Below, piece after piece: positions 32,864 through 42,469 of a stretch of DNA of 64,000 nt. Below the pieces are notes generated by a model. It was not told the origin of the DNA. It made no database searches and worked only from the letters and a program-made list of their open reading frames with translations. The DNA is from Arcticibacter sp045629565. GTDB lineage: Bacteria > Bacteroidota > Bacteroidia > Sphingobacteriales > Sphingobacteriaceae. The stretch covers positions 1 through 64,000 of the forward strand of contig NZ_JAZQRL010000033.1 of assembly GCF_045629565.1 (NCBI RefSeq), in the 5' to 3' direction. Made by a program: the position numbers and the translations under genes. Each line of letters begins with the position of its first letter. Position 1 is the first letter of the stretch.

Positions 32864-35800
32864 CTAGGGGTTTGTTAGCAGCGACAACAGATCCGTTTTT
32901 TTGAGCGCTTTCATTCCGGGACCGTCGGCTTTTATGAGGTTGTTCGCAAGGTTCTTTTTAGAGACTTGCAGGTTCATGATCTTTTCTTCAATGGTGTCTT
33001 TACAGATTAACCGGACAGCAACGATGTTATTTTGTTGTCCGATTCTATGACAACGATCTATCGCCTGGTTTTCAACAGCAGGATTCCACCAGGGGTCTAC
33101 CAGATAGACGTAGTCTGCAGCGGTTAAATTTAATCCGGTACCTCCGGCTTTCAGACTGATGAGAAATATCCGGATTTCCGCATTGTTTTCAAACGATTCT
33201 ACTTCCGCTTTTCTGTTACGTGTTTGTCCGGTAAGGTAAGCGTATTTTAAGTTTCGTTTGTTAAGCTCCCTCTTAATCAGATCAAGCATGCCGACGAATT
33301 GTGAGAAAACCAGAATTTTATGCCTTGGTGCTTTCGACTCGATTTGTTCCAGTATTTCGTCAATCTTGCAGGAGGAGTCGCCCTTTACCCGGTTGCCTTT
33401 CAGTAATTCAGGAGAGTTGCAGATCTGTCTCAGCATGGTGAGTCCTTTCAGAATGTGGACAGAACTTTTGGGAAGTTCCTGCTCATCCAGCGCAGAGATA
33501 AATTCCCTGAACTCCTTCTCATAGGCGGCGTACACTTTTCGCTGTTCCTCGTTCATCTCACAATAGACGACCATCTCCGTTTTTTCCGGAAGTTCTGTCG
33601 CCACCTGCTCTTTGGTCCGTCTCAGGATGAAGGGTTTGATCCTTTCCCGCAATTCATTCGCACGCTTGCTAACCTTAAATTTATCGATAGGGGTGGAATA
33701 GATATCCTTAAAATACTGCTTGTTGCCCAGAAGACCCGGACAAGCGAATGACAGCTGGCCATATAGATCAAAAGTGTTGTTTTCGATGGGCGTACCGGTT
33801 ATAGCCACCCTGTTTCGTGACTGAAGCTGCGTTGCTGCCTTGTAACGCTGTGAGCCAGGGTTCTTGATGTTCTGCGACTCATCAAGGAAGACATAGTTAA
33901 AAGTGTGCTTTTTTAGCGTGTTAATATCGGATACCAATGTACCATAGGAAGTTAATACGATATCGTATTGATCAAAGTGGCCTTGATCTTTTTTTCTATT
34001 TGGTCCGTAAAACGTAAGCAATCTCAGAGAGGGGGCGAATTTTTCCACCTCTGCAGACCAGTTGAAAAGTACGGACGTAGGTACGACCAGCAGATTGGTG
34101 TTGTTCCTGGTCTTGGCTTTCTGCATCAGGATGAAGGCGATGATTTGAATCGTCTTGCCCAGGCCCATATCATCTGCCAGGCAACCTCCGAAGTTGAAGT
34201 CATCCAGAAAGTTCAGCCAGTTGAGGCCGTTTTTCTGATAGTCACGTAAGTCGGTCTTAAGATCTTGCGGCACGTCGACCGGATAGATGCCGGAAAAGTT
34301 AGTGAACGTTTCCTGTAAATGATTAATCTCGCGTTTGGCATCCATGCTAAACCAGGGTTCTTCATAGAGTTCTGCAACAGTATCGAAATTAGTTCTGGCG
34401 ATGCGGAGTGTTTCATGGTCCATGATTTCGCCTGCGTGGAAGTAAGCTGAAAATTTCTCTATCCATTCATGTGGCAGGATCCCGAGTGTTCCGTCATCCA
34501 GCTGTACATATTTGGTTTTACTGCGGATGGCCTTATGGATATGTTTCAAGGAGGCTTGCTTTTTACCGAAGCTCACTTTAATTAAGGAGCTAAACCAGTT
34601 GATACCGCTTAATATCTTTACAGAAACCTTTATGGTATGAGCGTTCAATTTGTTGCCGCTAATTTCATTGAAGCCGAGGATGGTTATACCCAAGCTTCGC
34701 CATTCCTCAAATACGGGGAGAAACCAGTGTTCATTTAGAAAGTGCCGTTTATGAATATCGAAATACTGAAGCCCGTTGTCCAGCTGCTCTTCTAAGCTCG
34801 GATGTTGTTTAATTAGTAAGGAGATGAACTGCAGTTCCGCTTCCTTGTTTCGCTGTACCAGAAACGGACTGCCCTTTTTGTCCTGGCCGAAGATCTGCTT
34901 TTGAGAGCGTACAGGTATTTCGACCTCACCGTACCGGATGACAGGAATGACCATAACGTGCTGTCCAAAGTCAGACAAGAATATGATTTTTTCTGGTTCA
35001 GTATCGAAACCGGCTTCTACTTTCTGTTTATCGGAAGCTTCGGGAATGAAGGTATACGTAATAGGAATACGCTCCTCCTGTTTCTCCAGCAGGAATTTTC
35101 GGAAGTCGCTGAATCTGGAACGGTGGATCAGTGGGTTACTGCCTTTCTTTTTAAGAAAATTGATTACATCCAGCGTGTTTTGATCTTCGATGAGGTGCAA
35201 TGCATCGTCTGATTGTACAAAGCAGGAGTGTTTGATGGTCAATGCAGCGATATCCCTTGGAATGCCTTCGATGAGAAGGCTGCCGGAGAGCTCATAGAAC
35301 TGGTTCGTTTGCTGAATAGTTAGGGAAATTTCCTTTACAGTTTGTTTGCTGATGCGTATCGGTATGAGCGAAATACTGCTCACGTTTTCAGCGATGTCGC
35401 TGTCGTGGAGATAGAACGGAAGTTCAAGCGGGTTTCTGACGATAGCCTTCAAACAGCGGATGGTCGTTTGACTGATTCCCGGGTCGATATTGCTTTGGAA
35501 CTTTGATAATGCCGTATAGAATTTTATTTCTTCTGCATGGTCCGTTTCCCAGATCATCTCAAGAGGGTTGGCAGGTTTCAAGGGGTTTTTAACCCTGCCT
35601 TCTTTGGTAAGAGAGGCTTCAAGCAATTCCACGAGCAAATGTCCGTAGTATTTATGCCGTTTTAATACAACTATTCTTTGTAATGACGCCGACTCGTTCA
35701 GCTTGGAGGATACATCGGGCGTAGAATGTTTAAAGAGTGTCTGATAAGTTTGCAAGTGCGTGCCGCTAACTGGCAGCAGATTTTGCAAAGTGGGTTTTAC

Positions 35801-36262
35801 TGAGAGTTTTCCGTTACTGAATTCCATGTGAAAGAAGCGCTCCAATTCCTGCTCTTTCTCCAGTCCAAAGTCTTCAGCGATTTTTTGAAGCTTAATGTGC
35901 CTCCGTTCGTTATCGAAAAAGATGCGGTAATCTTCTTTATCTATCAGACTTAACAGCACCTGTATCTGGTGATAACAACACTCCCGCAGTGAATCCATGC
36001 AAGAACATTTGACCGAAAGCCCTTCTTTATTTTGTCGGACGTCTACGTTGACATCAGGTGCGTGATAGTATGAAAAGCTGCCTTCGTTCACAAGGATGTA
36101 TGCTGGGTAGGGAGGAGTGTGATCTGTAAGGTCAGATTGCGGGCCCTTGTATAGACCGGATACGGTACTTATGTGAAGAGCTGGCAATTCAACCCCTTTA
36201 AGCACGAGGGTTCCCTGGCTATCCGGGGTTATGTTTAGCCTACCGTTGTTCTTATTCTGCAT
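32864..36262 (-). CDS. SWIM-domain SNF2 family helicase
   Basis: A 1132-aa DNA-stimulated ATPase. A SWIM zinc finger lies at about 86-98 (CSCMDSLRECCYH). A large beta/alpha central region of the Bacteroidota SNF2-associated type follows. The helicase core begins near 690: DDMGLGKTIQ (Walker A, about 697), DESQNIKN (motif II), SRNRVAITGTPIEN and the C-terminal YLTGQTRNRK and DRCHRIGQ. It probably remodels protein-DNA complexes. It is a single-gene unit with no restriction or methylase partner. Confidence 0.93.
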   Translation of the reverse strand: MQNKNNGRLNITPDSQGTLVLKGVELPALHISTVSGLYKGPQSDLTDHTPPYPAYILVNEGSFSYYHAPDVNVDVRQNKEGLSVKCSCMDSLRECCYHQIQVLLSLIDKEDYRIFFDNERRHIKLQKIAEDFGLEKEQELERFFHMEFSNGKLSVKPTLQNLLPVSGTHLQTYQTLFKHSTPDVSSKLNESASLQRIVVLKRHKYYGHLLVELLEASLTKEGRVKNPLKPANPLEMIWETDHAEEIKFYTALSKFQSNIDPGISQTTIRCLKAIVRNPLELPFYLHDSDIAENVSSISLIPIRISKQTVKEISLTIQQTNQFYELSGSLLIEGIPRDIAALTIKHSCFVQSDDALHLIEDQNTLDVINFLKKKGSNPLIHRSRFSDFRKFLLEKQEERIPITYTFIPEASDKQKVEAGFDTEPEKIIFLSDFGQHVMVIPVIRYGEVEIPVRSQKQIFGQDKKGSPFLVQRNKEAELQFISLLIKQHPSLEEQLDNGLQYFDIHKRHFLNEHWFLPVFEEWRSLGITILGFNEISGNKLNAHTIKVSVKILSGINWFSSLIKVSFGKKQASLKHIHKAIRSKTKYVQLDDGTLGILPHEWIEKFSAYFHAGEIMDHETLRIARTNFDTVAELYEEPWFSMDAKREINHLQETFTNFSGIYPVDVPQDLKTDLRDYQKNGLNWLNFLDDFNFGGCLADDMGLGKTIQIIAFILMQKAKTRNNTNLLVVPTSVLFNWSAEVEKFAPSLRLLTFYGPNRKKDQGHFDQYDIVLTSYGTLVSDINTLKKHTFNYVFLDESQNIKNPGSQRYKAATQLQSRNRVAITGTPIENNTFDLYGQLSFACPGLLGNKQYFKDIYSTPIDKFKVSKRANELRERIKPFILRRTKEQVATELPEKTEMVVYCEMNEEQRKVYAAYEKEFREFISALDEQELPKSSVHILKGLTMLRQICNSPELLKGNRVKGDSSCKIDEILEQIESKAPRHKILVFSQFVGMLDLIKRELNKRNLKYAYLTGQTRNRKAEVESFENNAEIRIFLISLKAGGTGLNLTAADYVYLVDPWWNPAVENQAIDRCHRIGQQNNIVAVRLICKDTIEEKIMNLQVSKKNLANNLIKADGPGMKALKKTDLLSLLTNP

Positions 36263-36406
36263 TTTGAAAACTCCTGGGCATCGTTGTTTTTACTCTGTTG
36301 TTAAGAAAGCCCCTTACCAACTGTCGGTCTAATAAATTAACCTAACAAATATGATAAATACCAAACCATTTCTTCTGACCCCCGTCTGGGCAAAGAAAGT
36401 AATAGA

Positions 36407-37327
36407 TCATTTCAGCGCGCCAGTTGGGCTCATTCCTTTTTCAACTATCAATCTAATAGTGCCACCTAAATCCGCTGTATATATTTTGAAAATGGAATCT
36501 GAAGTTTTTGAAGCGCTGTAGAAAATCTGATCATCAGCCGTAACGTACAAAGACGGTACATTAAAACCTTCAGGAGAAATCCTGGATGTTTCTTTACTCA
36601 TCAGATCTAATACATAAACGGCCTCATTAGGACCTGCTCCGTTCTTCACTACATCCGGGTTACCTGCGTTGAAAATAAGTTTTTTACCGTCTTTCGTATA
36701 GAAGAAACGGTTGCTGCTGGAAAGGGATAGTTCTTTTCCGATTAAGTCTGCCAAAGGTTGTGTGTCGATTACCTTACCGGAAAGATCTAACGTATAGAGG
36801 TTAGTTAAATCGTGCCCGACCAGTTCCTGTTCATTTTTCCATGTAGGTGAATAAACGTCGATCGGCGACTTGCTGTCCAATATCTGGTAACCAGAATGAT
36901 CTGTATTCATTACACCCACTTTCCAGCGGTTCTCTTTGTCGAAAATGCTAAATGCGATCTTGTTTCCACCTGGTGACCACATTGCCTGGTAGTAGTTATC
37001 GTTATCTACAGGCAACTGTGCCTGGGTCTTATGTTCGAGGTCTGCCACCCAGATGCTGCGGTGCCCGGCACTGTCACTAATCGTGTAAGCGAGCTTTTTG
37101 CCGTCCGGAGATATAGCCGGATCCGTTGCACCACCAAAAGATACCTGTTTCATGGTGTCGATGCTGGTGACTACAATATTATCGCCATCCCGGTAGGCCA
37201 GCGCAAATTCTTTACTGCTTAGAGAAGCAGTAGTCAGGCTGTCTGTGCTGTTATTTTCATTTGTTTTATTGTTGTTGCAAGCAATTAGGAGAGAAAGAAA
37301 AGGTATCGAAAGTTTTAGTAGACGCAT
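36407..37327 (-). CDS. TolB-like PD40 lipoprotein
   Basis: A 306-aa lipoprotein: signal peptide with lipobox LLIAC (Cys about 17), then a beta-propeller of PD40 blades (ISPDGKKLAYT, WSPGGNKIAFS, and FYTKDGKKLIF). Located in the periplasm or on the outer membrane, as suggested by the lipobox. Family propellers bind partners rather than catalyse. The gene is isolated. Confidence 0.85.
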   Translation of the reverse strand: MRLLKLSIPFLSLLIACNNNKTNENNSTDSLTTASLSSKEFALAYRDGDNIVVTSIDTMKQVSFGGATDPAISPDGKKLAYTISDSAGHRSIWVADLEHKTQAQLPVDNDNYYQAMWSPGGNKIAFSIFDKENRWKVGVMNTDHSGYQILDSKSPIDVYSPTWKNEQELVGHDLTNLYTLDLSGKVIDTQPLADLIGKELSLSSSNRFFYTKDGKKLIFNAGNPDVVKNGAGPNEAVYVLDLMSKETSRISPEGFNVPSLYVTADDQIFYSASKTSDSIFKIYTADLGGTIRLIVEKGMSPTGALK

Positions 37328-37681
37328 GATTGGGATTAAAGGTGTTTGGCAAAGTTAAGAAAAATGATCCCTGCAGTAAGGTATCGTCCACCCAATCTCT
37401 TACAAATACCTCCTGGAGGCAAAACCCCAGATTTTGCGGTAGCACCGAAATTACATGGTAGTTACATTAAGTTCTGATTTGACAGTTGCAGATAGATGCT
37501 CGGACAATGATTGGTACCGTATTGAACGTAGGTAAGTTATTCATTCAGTTAGAATATTTCCACTTTCAGATTGCTTATTACCACATTCGGCGGGTTTTCA
37601 TGGTATAGCTAAAACCTTATTGATATCTTGAAAAAATAACCATTTACTAATCGGTTTAAGTAGGACTAATAAGACTTAAGA
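37328..37681. other. 354-bp divergent intergenic region
   Basis: Lies between the leftward PD40 lipoprotein gene and the rightward pectate lyase gene and must hold both promoters. No clean TAnnTTTG box was found. A short imperfect repeat (CCTCCTGGAGG at about 37407-37417) is present. No coding frame looks real. Confidence 0.4.
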
Positions 37682-39223
37682 ATGAAAGAGAATGCACAAA
37701 GATTTTTTCGGAATGTTTCGGGAGGCTTGCTTTTGCTTGCCTTTATTGCATCATCTCCGTATGCGAATGCGCAGGGCGTCGGCCAGGCAAACGGGCAAGC
37801 AGAAGCGGGACAAATACCTCCGCATCCGCCGCGGCTGCCAGAAGCTGTTATTCCGGCATTCCCGGGCGCATGGGGTGGTGGAATGTTTACGGTAGGAGGA
37901 CGCGGGGGCAAGGTCATCGCAGTTACCAACCTTAATGATAACGGGCCAGGCAGCCTCAGGGCAGCCTTGGAAGCGAAAGGGCCCCGTATTGTCGTCTTCC
38001 GGGTTGCCGGGACGTTGAAAGCCAGTACCGACCTGAATATCAACGATCCTTACATCACTATTGCTGGGCAGTCTGCTCCCGGCGACGGTATTTGTATTGC
38101 CGGTACCTTAAACATCAACACGCATAATGTGGTTATTCGTCACCTTCGGGTACGCAGAGGTGTTCCTACCGGCGGACAAGGGGACGATAACATCGGGGGG
38201 AATCCGCAACACCACATCATTATCGACCATTGTTCCACTAGCTGGGGGATGGATGAAAATATCTCACTATACCGGACGATGAGACCGTCACTCGACGGAA
38301 AGACACAGATAAAAGATCCCGCGCAAAACATAACCATTCAATGGACTATAACCAGCGAAGCGTTAGATGCCAGAGGGCATGCGTTTGGAGGTACCTGGGG
38401 AGGAAATCCTTCGACATTTCACCATAACCTTTTCGCAAGCAATACTGCCCGGAATCCATCCATAGGGATGTCAGGCCCGTTTGATTTCCGGTATAATGTT
38501 GTTTTTAACTGGCGCCACCGCTCCATAGATGGCGGAGATGAAACCTCTATGATCAACCTGATTAATAATTATTTCAGACCGGGGCCTGCCACTAACGAAA
38601 ATATGCGTGGGGTGTTCGCCCGGATTGAACAGCGTAGTATGTATTCTCCTGGCAGTGCCTGGAAAGAAGGAGATTGGTATCCTAAAGCAGCTAATCGTCC
38701 TGGAAAATGGTATGTTGCGGGCAATGTTATGCACGATAACCAGGAGGTAACCAATAATAACTGGGCAGGTATGCGCGGGCCGGAAAACCTCGCCCGTGTA
38801 AATACGGCATTTGAAGGATGGCCTGTGGCGCCACACCAGACAGCCGGAGCCGCCTTTGAGTCTGTATTGGCGAAGGCAGGTGCTACTTTACCTAAACGTG
38901 ATGCTGTTGACAAACGCGTTACAGAGATGGTCCGCACAGGAAAGACGATGACTCAAACGGGTATCATCAAAGATATATCGGAAGTTGGCGGATATCCGGC
39001 TTTGTCATACGACCCAGCGAAGGTACCTGTAGATACAGATGGAGACGGCATGCCGGATGAGTGGGAAAGAAAGTACAAACTTGATCCCAAGAACCCGAAA
39101 GATGGTGCTTTGGATACCGACGGTGATGGCTACACCAATGTGGAAGAGTATCTGAATGGAACTAATCCTCAGGAAAAGATTAACTACCGCAACCTCGGTA
39201 ATAACGTTGATACAATTAGCTAA
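37682..39223 (+). CDS. secreted pectate lyase (polysaccharide lyase family 1)
   Basis: A 513-aa protein with a signal peptide ending ANAQ. The parallel beta-helix lyase core begins PAFPGAWGGGMFTVGGRGGK and contains VVIRHLRVRRG and IIDHCSTSWGMDENIS (about 181-195), which carry the Ca and catalytic residues of PL1. A calcium-binding thrombospondin-3-like tail lies at about 448-495 (DTDGDGMPDEWE and DTDGDGYTNVEE). It would cleave pectin outside the cell. No SusC/SusD pair is nearby, so it is not in a standard polysaccharide utilisation locus. Confidence 0.93.
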   Translation: MKENAQRFFRNVSGGLLLLAFIASSPYANAQGVGQANGQAEAGQIPPHPPRLPEAVIPAFPGAWGGGMFTVGGRGGKVIAVTNLNDNGPGSLRAALEAKGPRIVVFRVAGTLKASTDLNINDPYITIAGQSAPGDGICIAGTLNINTHNVVIRHLRVRRGVPTGGQGDDNIGGNPQHHIIIDHCSTSWGMDENISLYRTMRPSLDGKTQIKDPAQNITIQWTITSEALDARGHAFGGTWGGNPSTFHHNLFASNTARNPSIGMSGPFDFRYNVVFNWRHRSIDGGDETSMINLINNYFRPGPATNENMRGVFARIEQRSMYSPGSAWKEGDWYPKAANRPGKWYVAGNVMHDNQEVTNNNWAGMRGPENLARVNTAFEGWPVAPHQTAGAAFESVLAKAGATLPKRDAVDKRVTEMVRTGKTMTQTGIIKDISEVGGYPALSYDPAKVPVDTDGDGMPDEWERKYKLDPKNPKDGALDTDGDGYTNVEEYLNGTNPQEKINYRNLGNNVDTIS

Positions 39224-39260
39224 GGACAGGAGTAGACAGTAAGTAATGATCGGCTCTTTG

Positions 39261-39299
39261 AAAGAAGCAGAGGTGGCGCCTGCCGCTTCTGCTTCTTTT
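39261..39299. terminator. terminator between convergent genes
   Basis: AAAGAAGCAGA (39261-39271) pairs with TCTGCTTCTTT (39288-39298), extended by G-C and G-U pairs, followed by T's. It ends the pectate lyase transcript and can act for the leftward SDR gene. Confidence 0.75.
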
Positions 39300-39321
39300 A
39301 GCTGTAGAAACATGTCGCAAA

Positions 39322-40065
39322 TTATTTCATTGCATAATTAAGATAACCGCCATCAGCTACAATTTCTGTTCCGGTGATAAAGCTTGCGGCATCAGAGGCC
39401 AGGAATAGTACGGTTTTTGCAATTTCATCAGGATTACCCAATCTTTGTAAAGCTGTAGCACCTGCTAAGAAGTCTTTTGCTTCGGATGGTACAGCGTTTT
39501 CTAAACCAGGTGTTCTCACGGGCCCCGGGCTAACGATGTTGACACGAATTTTCCGTCCGGCCAGTTCGTTTGCCGCGATTTGAGCGATTTTATTCACTGC
39601 CCCCTTCGTTGCGGAATACACACTGGCACCAAGATTAGCAGCCGTTGCTACCGTTGAAGATGTGAATAGGACTGATGCCCCCTCTGCCAGATGCGGTAGT
39701 AGCTTTTGCAATGTAAAGAAATGCCCCTTTACGTTGGTGTTGAATTGTGCATCGAAATTAGCCTCACTGACTTTTTCTATCGGCTCAAATGTGGCAATAC
39801 CGGCGTTCAGAAAAAGGACATCGATCTTTTTTCCTGAATCTGCTACAGCTTTTTCGAGAATAGCAATGTCTGCGAGTTTGGAAGTGTCAGATACAACGGT
39901 GTGCAGTGCCGAGCTGTTTATTTCAGCTGATGCTTTTTGGAGGTTTCCGGCATTTCTGCCTGTTATCCAAACGGTTGCCCCTGCTTTCGCGAATGCTTTT
40001 GCTGTTGCATATCCAATACCGGTAGTTCCCCCGGTAATTACAACATTCTTATTTTTAAAGTCCAT
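39322..40065 (-). CDS. SDR family oxidoreductase
   Basis: A 247-aa classical short-chain dehydrogenase. The cofactor loop is GGTTGIGYATA. NAG is at about 90, the catalytic Ser in VLFTSS, and the Tyr/Lys pair in YSATKGAVNK. The C-terminus has the usual FLASDAASFITGTEIVADGGY. It reduces an unknown carbonyl with NAD(P)H. It is divergent from an HxlR regulator with an inverted repeat between them, which suggests direct control by that regulator. Confidence 0.93.
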   Translation of the reverse strand: MDFKNKNVVITGGTTGIGYATAKAFAKAGATVWITGRNAGNLQKASAEINSSALHTVVSDTSKLADIAILEKAVADSGKKIDVLFLNAGIATFEPIEKVSEANFDAQFNTNVKGHFFTLQKLLPHLAEGASVLFTSSTVATAANLGASVYSATKGAVNKIAQIAANELAGRKIRVNIVSPGPVRTPGLENAVPSEAKDFLAGATALQRLGNPDEIAKTVLFLASDAASFITGTEIVADGGYLNYAMK

Positions 40066-40116
40066 ACTTTTCTTAATTGTTTACGCTGTAAAGGTATAGT
40101 GAATCAATTTATTTTG

Positions 40117-40164
40117 GTTACTTTGTAACTAAAAGTAACAGTAACCTTTGGGTAACAAAGTAAC
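40117..40164. promoter_or_regulatory. inverted repeat between SDR and HxlR genes
   Basis: GTTACTTTGT (40117-40126) and ACAAAGTAAC (40155-40164) are perfect reverse complements 28 bp apart. The second ends 2 bp before the HxlR start codon. Arms of GTAAC/GTTAC type fit an HxlR operator that also covers the SDR promoter region. Confidence 0.65.
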
Positions 40165-40166
40165 TT

Positions 40167-40517
40167 ATGACGGAGAATCATTGCCAGTTGGGGCACAAAA
40201 AGGAGATTATGGCGGTCCACGATGCGATGGACGTGCTGAATGGTAAATGGAAAATATCGATCATTTCATCTATTTGTTATTATAACAAAAGGCGGTTTTC
40301 AGATATTTTAAACGATATCCCGGGAATTTCGAACAAAATGTTGAGTAAGGAATTGAAAGAGCTGGAAATCAATAAACTGGTAAAGCGAACTGTACTGGAG
40401 ACACAGCCGGTTTCCGTTCAATACCAACTATCTGAATATGGTATGACATTAAAAAATATCATTGATAACCTGGCAGAATGGGGATTGGAACATCGTAAGG
40501 TAATTACCGGAAAATAG
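40167..40517 (+). CDS. HxlR family transcriptional regulator
   Basis: A 116-aa winged-helix protein of the HxlR type: DVLNGKWKISIISSI (helix 1-2), RFSDILNDIPGISNKMLSKEL (recognition region) and the wing QYQLSEYGMTL. Two cysteines (C6 and C38) lie in positions where redox-sensing HxlR proteins often have one, but the sensor role is unproven. It is divergent from the SDR gene and likely represses both. Confidence 0.92.
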   Translation: MTENHCQLGHKKEIMAVHDAMDVLNGKWKISIISSICYYNKRRFSDILNDIPGISNKMLSKELKELEINKLVKRTVLETQPVSVQYQLSEYGMTLKNIIDNLAEWGLEHRKVITGK

Positions 40518-40592
40518 CTGCAATCCATGTGTTGGTCGGGATGGAGGGTTGAAGTAAGGTTCAGGTGGAATAAGGTGGAACATACCTCATTA

Positions 40593-40805
40593 CTATTTGT
40601 GGAAATATCCCCATTCCTGTTCTTCATCCATCTCAGGATACTCTTCGCTTTTATCTTTCAGTACCGTAATGGCGAGCCAGATTAGTACAACAGGCGAGAA
40701 TGCGAATAGAAAGTATACCAGACTTTCTGACACCTGTGTGTGGATGGAAATAATAAAAGCGAGCAAGTATAGCGTCGCTATTAAGATTGCTGTTGTTGCT
40801 TTCAT
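40593..40805 (-). CDS. small membrane protein
   Basis: The ATG at 40805 gives 70 aa. Two hydrophobic helices (AILIATLYLLAFIIS and LVYFLFAFSPVVLIWLAIT) are followed by an acidic tail (KSEEYPEMDEEQEWGYF). Family not recognised. It is on its own, opposite the HxlR gene. Confidence 0.65.
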   Translation of the reverse strand: MKATTAILIATLYLLAFIISIHTQVSESLVYFLFAFSPVVLIWLAITVLKDKSEEYPEMDEEQEWGYFHK

Positions 40806-41050
40806 GGTGGTGTTTTTATTGAAGAACAATCTGCAACCCGTTCTGTTTCAAGTCTCTGGTATCTATCCGTATGACGGATGAAGGCCTCCGATAGCCTGTT
40901 GCTTTTGACGGTTTCAGGAAAGCAAGTTTTAAGATTTATTCGTCAGAATGCCTGCGGCTTAAGGACTGTAACGGCTATATTTCAAACATAACGGGAGTCA
41001 TTTGTTTTATCCATGCGGACGTTCATTTGATGCCGCCTTATTCCGGTTTT

Positions 41051-42448
41051 ATGAAGATATACGATGCGATTGTTATTGGTTCAGGTCAGGGAGGTACGCC
41101 TTTGGCAAAAAAACTGGCTAAAGCAGGGTGGAAGACTGCCTTAGTGGAGAAGAGTTATGTAGGAGGAACTTGTGTTAATGTAGGCTGCACACCGTCGAAG
41201 ACCATGATTGCGTCAGCTAAGGCAATCCATACGATCCGACGCGCGAAAGAATGGGGATTGATAGCGGAACTGAAGGAGATTGATATAAAAGCAATAATAA
41301 AGCGAAAATCGGATGTAGTGGATCTTTTCCGTGATAGTGCTCAGGATGGGTTAGAGGCAACAGATAATCTGGAATTGATTTGGGGACAGGCTTCATTCAG
41401 GGAAAGAAATGTCATAGAAACGAAACTCAACTCGGGAGGCATATCCCTCATGAAGGCCTCAAAGATCTTTATCAGCACAGGCACTAAACAGGATATACCT
41501 GATATCGCAGGTATTGCTGAAAGTGGATACCTTACTTCTACCACTTTGATGGATTTGAAGGAAATACCGGCACATCTCCTGATCATTGGCGGAGGGTATA
41601 TCGCCCTGGAATTTGGTCAGATGTACAGGCGCTTTGGCTCTGACGTGACCATTTTGAATTTAGGAGATCGCTTACTGGACCAAGAGGATACTGATATCAG
41701 CGATGAGGTGAAGAAGCTGTTGGAACTGGAAGGAATACGGATTATCTGTCGTGCGGAAACAAGGGCAGTGGTGCGCGATGGGGATGAGCTGAAGGTCTCA
41801 TTCGAGGTCGGCCCGGAACTGCGAAGTGTATCTTGTAGTCATTTGCTCGTCGCTGCCGGAAGACTTCCCAATAGCATGGATCTTAATCTGCCTTCTGCCG
41901 GGGTGAAGACTGATGACCAGGGATATATCATTGTAAATGAGTATCTCGAGACGTCAGCGGAAGGAATCTACGCGATAGGAGATGTGAAAGGTGGACCGGA
42001 GTTTACACATGTGGCTTATAACGACCATCTAATACTGTTGCGGAATTTGCTTCGGGGCGAGAAGCAAAGCACGGAACGTTTAGTCCCTTATTGTATGTTC
42101 ATTGATCCGCAGTTGGGTAGGATAGGGATGACAGAGGCGGAAGCCCGTGCAAAGGGATTCAACATTAAGGTAGCCTGCATGCCGATGTCCCGTGTGGCAC
42201 GTGCAATCGAAACGGGAGATGAAAGAGGTTTAATGAAGGCGGTAGTTGACGCTGGTACCGGACAGATCCTGGGGGCGGCTATCCTCGGGGAAGAAGGAGG
42301 GGAAGTGATGTCTGTTTTGCAGATGGCGATGCTCGGAAAGATAGATTACAGTACCATCAGGAATATGATGTTTGCGCATCCTTTATACGCTGAATCGCTC
42401 AATAATTTATTCATGGAATTTGATGACGATCGATCTGATGCGAGTTGA
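41051..42448 (+). CDS. FAD-dependent disulfide oxidoreductase (mercuric-reductase-like)
   Basis: The ATG at 41051 (MKIYDAIVIGSGQGG) was preferred to one at 41030. A 465-aa flavoprotein: FAD site GSGQGGTPLAKKLAKAGW, redox disulfide GGTCVNVGCTPSKT, NAD site IGGGYIALEFGQM and the dimer interface motif HPLYAESLNN. It lacks an N-terminal HMA domain and a C-terminal cysteine pair, so mercury reduction is unlikely. It is upstream of a Crp-type regulator, 21 bp apart. The true electron acceptor is unknown. Confidence 0.88.
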   Translation: MKIYDAIVIGSGQGGTPLAKKLAKAGWKTALVEKSYVGGTCVNVGCTPSKTMIASAKAIHTIRRAKEWGLIAELKEIDIKAIIKRKSDVVDLFRDSAQDGLEATDNLELIWGQASFRERNVIETKLNSGGISLMKASKIFISTGTKQDIPDIAGIAESGYLTSTTLMDLKEIPAHLLIIGGGYIALEFGQMYRRFGSDVTILNLGDRLLDQEDTDISDEVKKLLELEGIRIICRAETRAVVRDGDELKVSFEVGPELRSVSCSHLLVAAGRLPNSMDLNLPSAGVKTDDQGYIIVNEYLETSAEGIYAIGDVKGGPEFTHVAYNDHLILLRNLLRGEKQSTERLVPYCMFIDPQLGRIGMTEAEARAKGFNIKVACMPMSRVARAIETGDERGLMKAVVDAGTGQILGAAILGEEGGEVMSVLQMAMLGKIDYSTIRNMMFAHPLYAESLNNLFMEFDDDRSDAS

Positions 42449-42469
42449 TCGCTTTTAGGAACATAGGGT

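Noticed and set aside
41051..42448. Annotation as mercuric reductase with mercury resistance
   Set aside because: No HMA domain, no C-terminal cysteine pair and no merR/merT neighbours.
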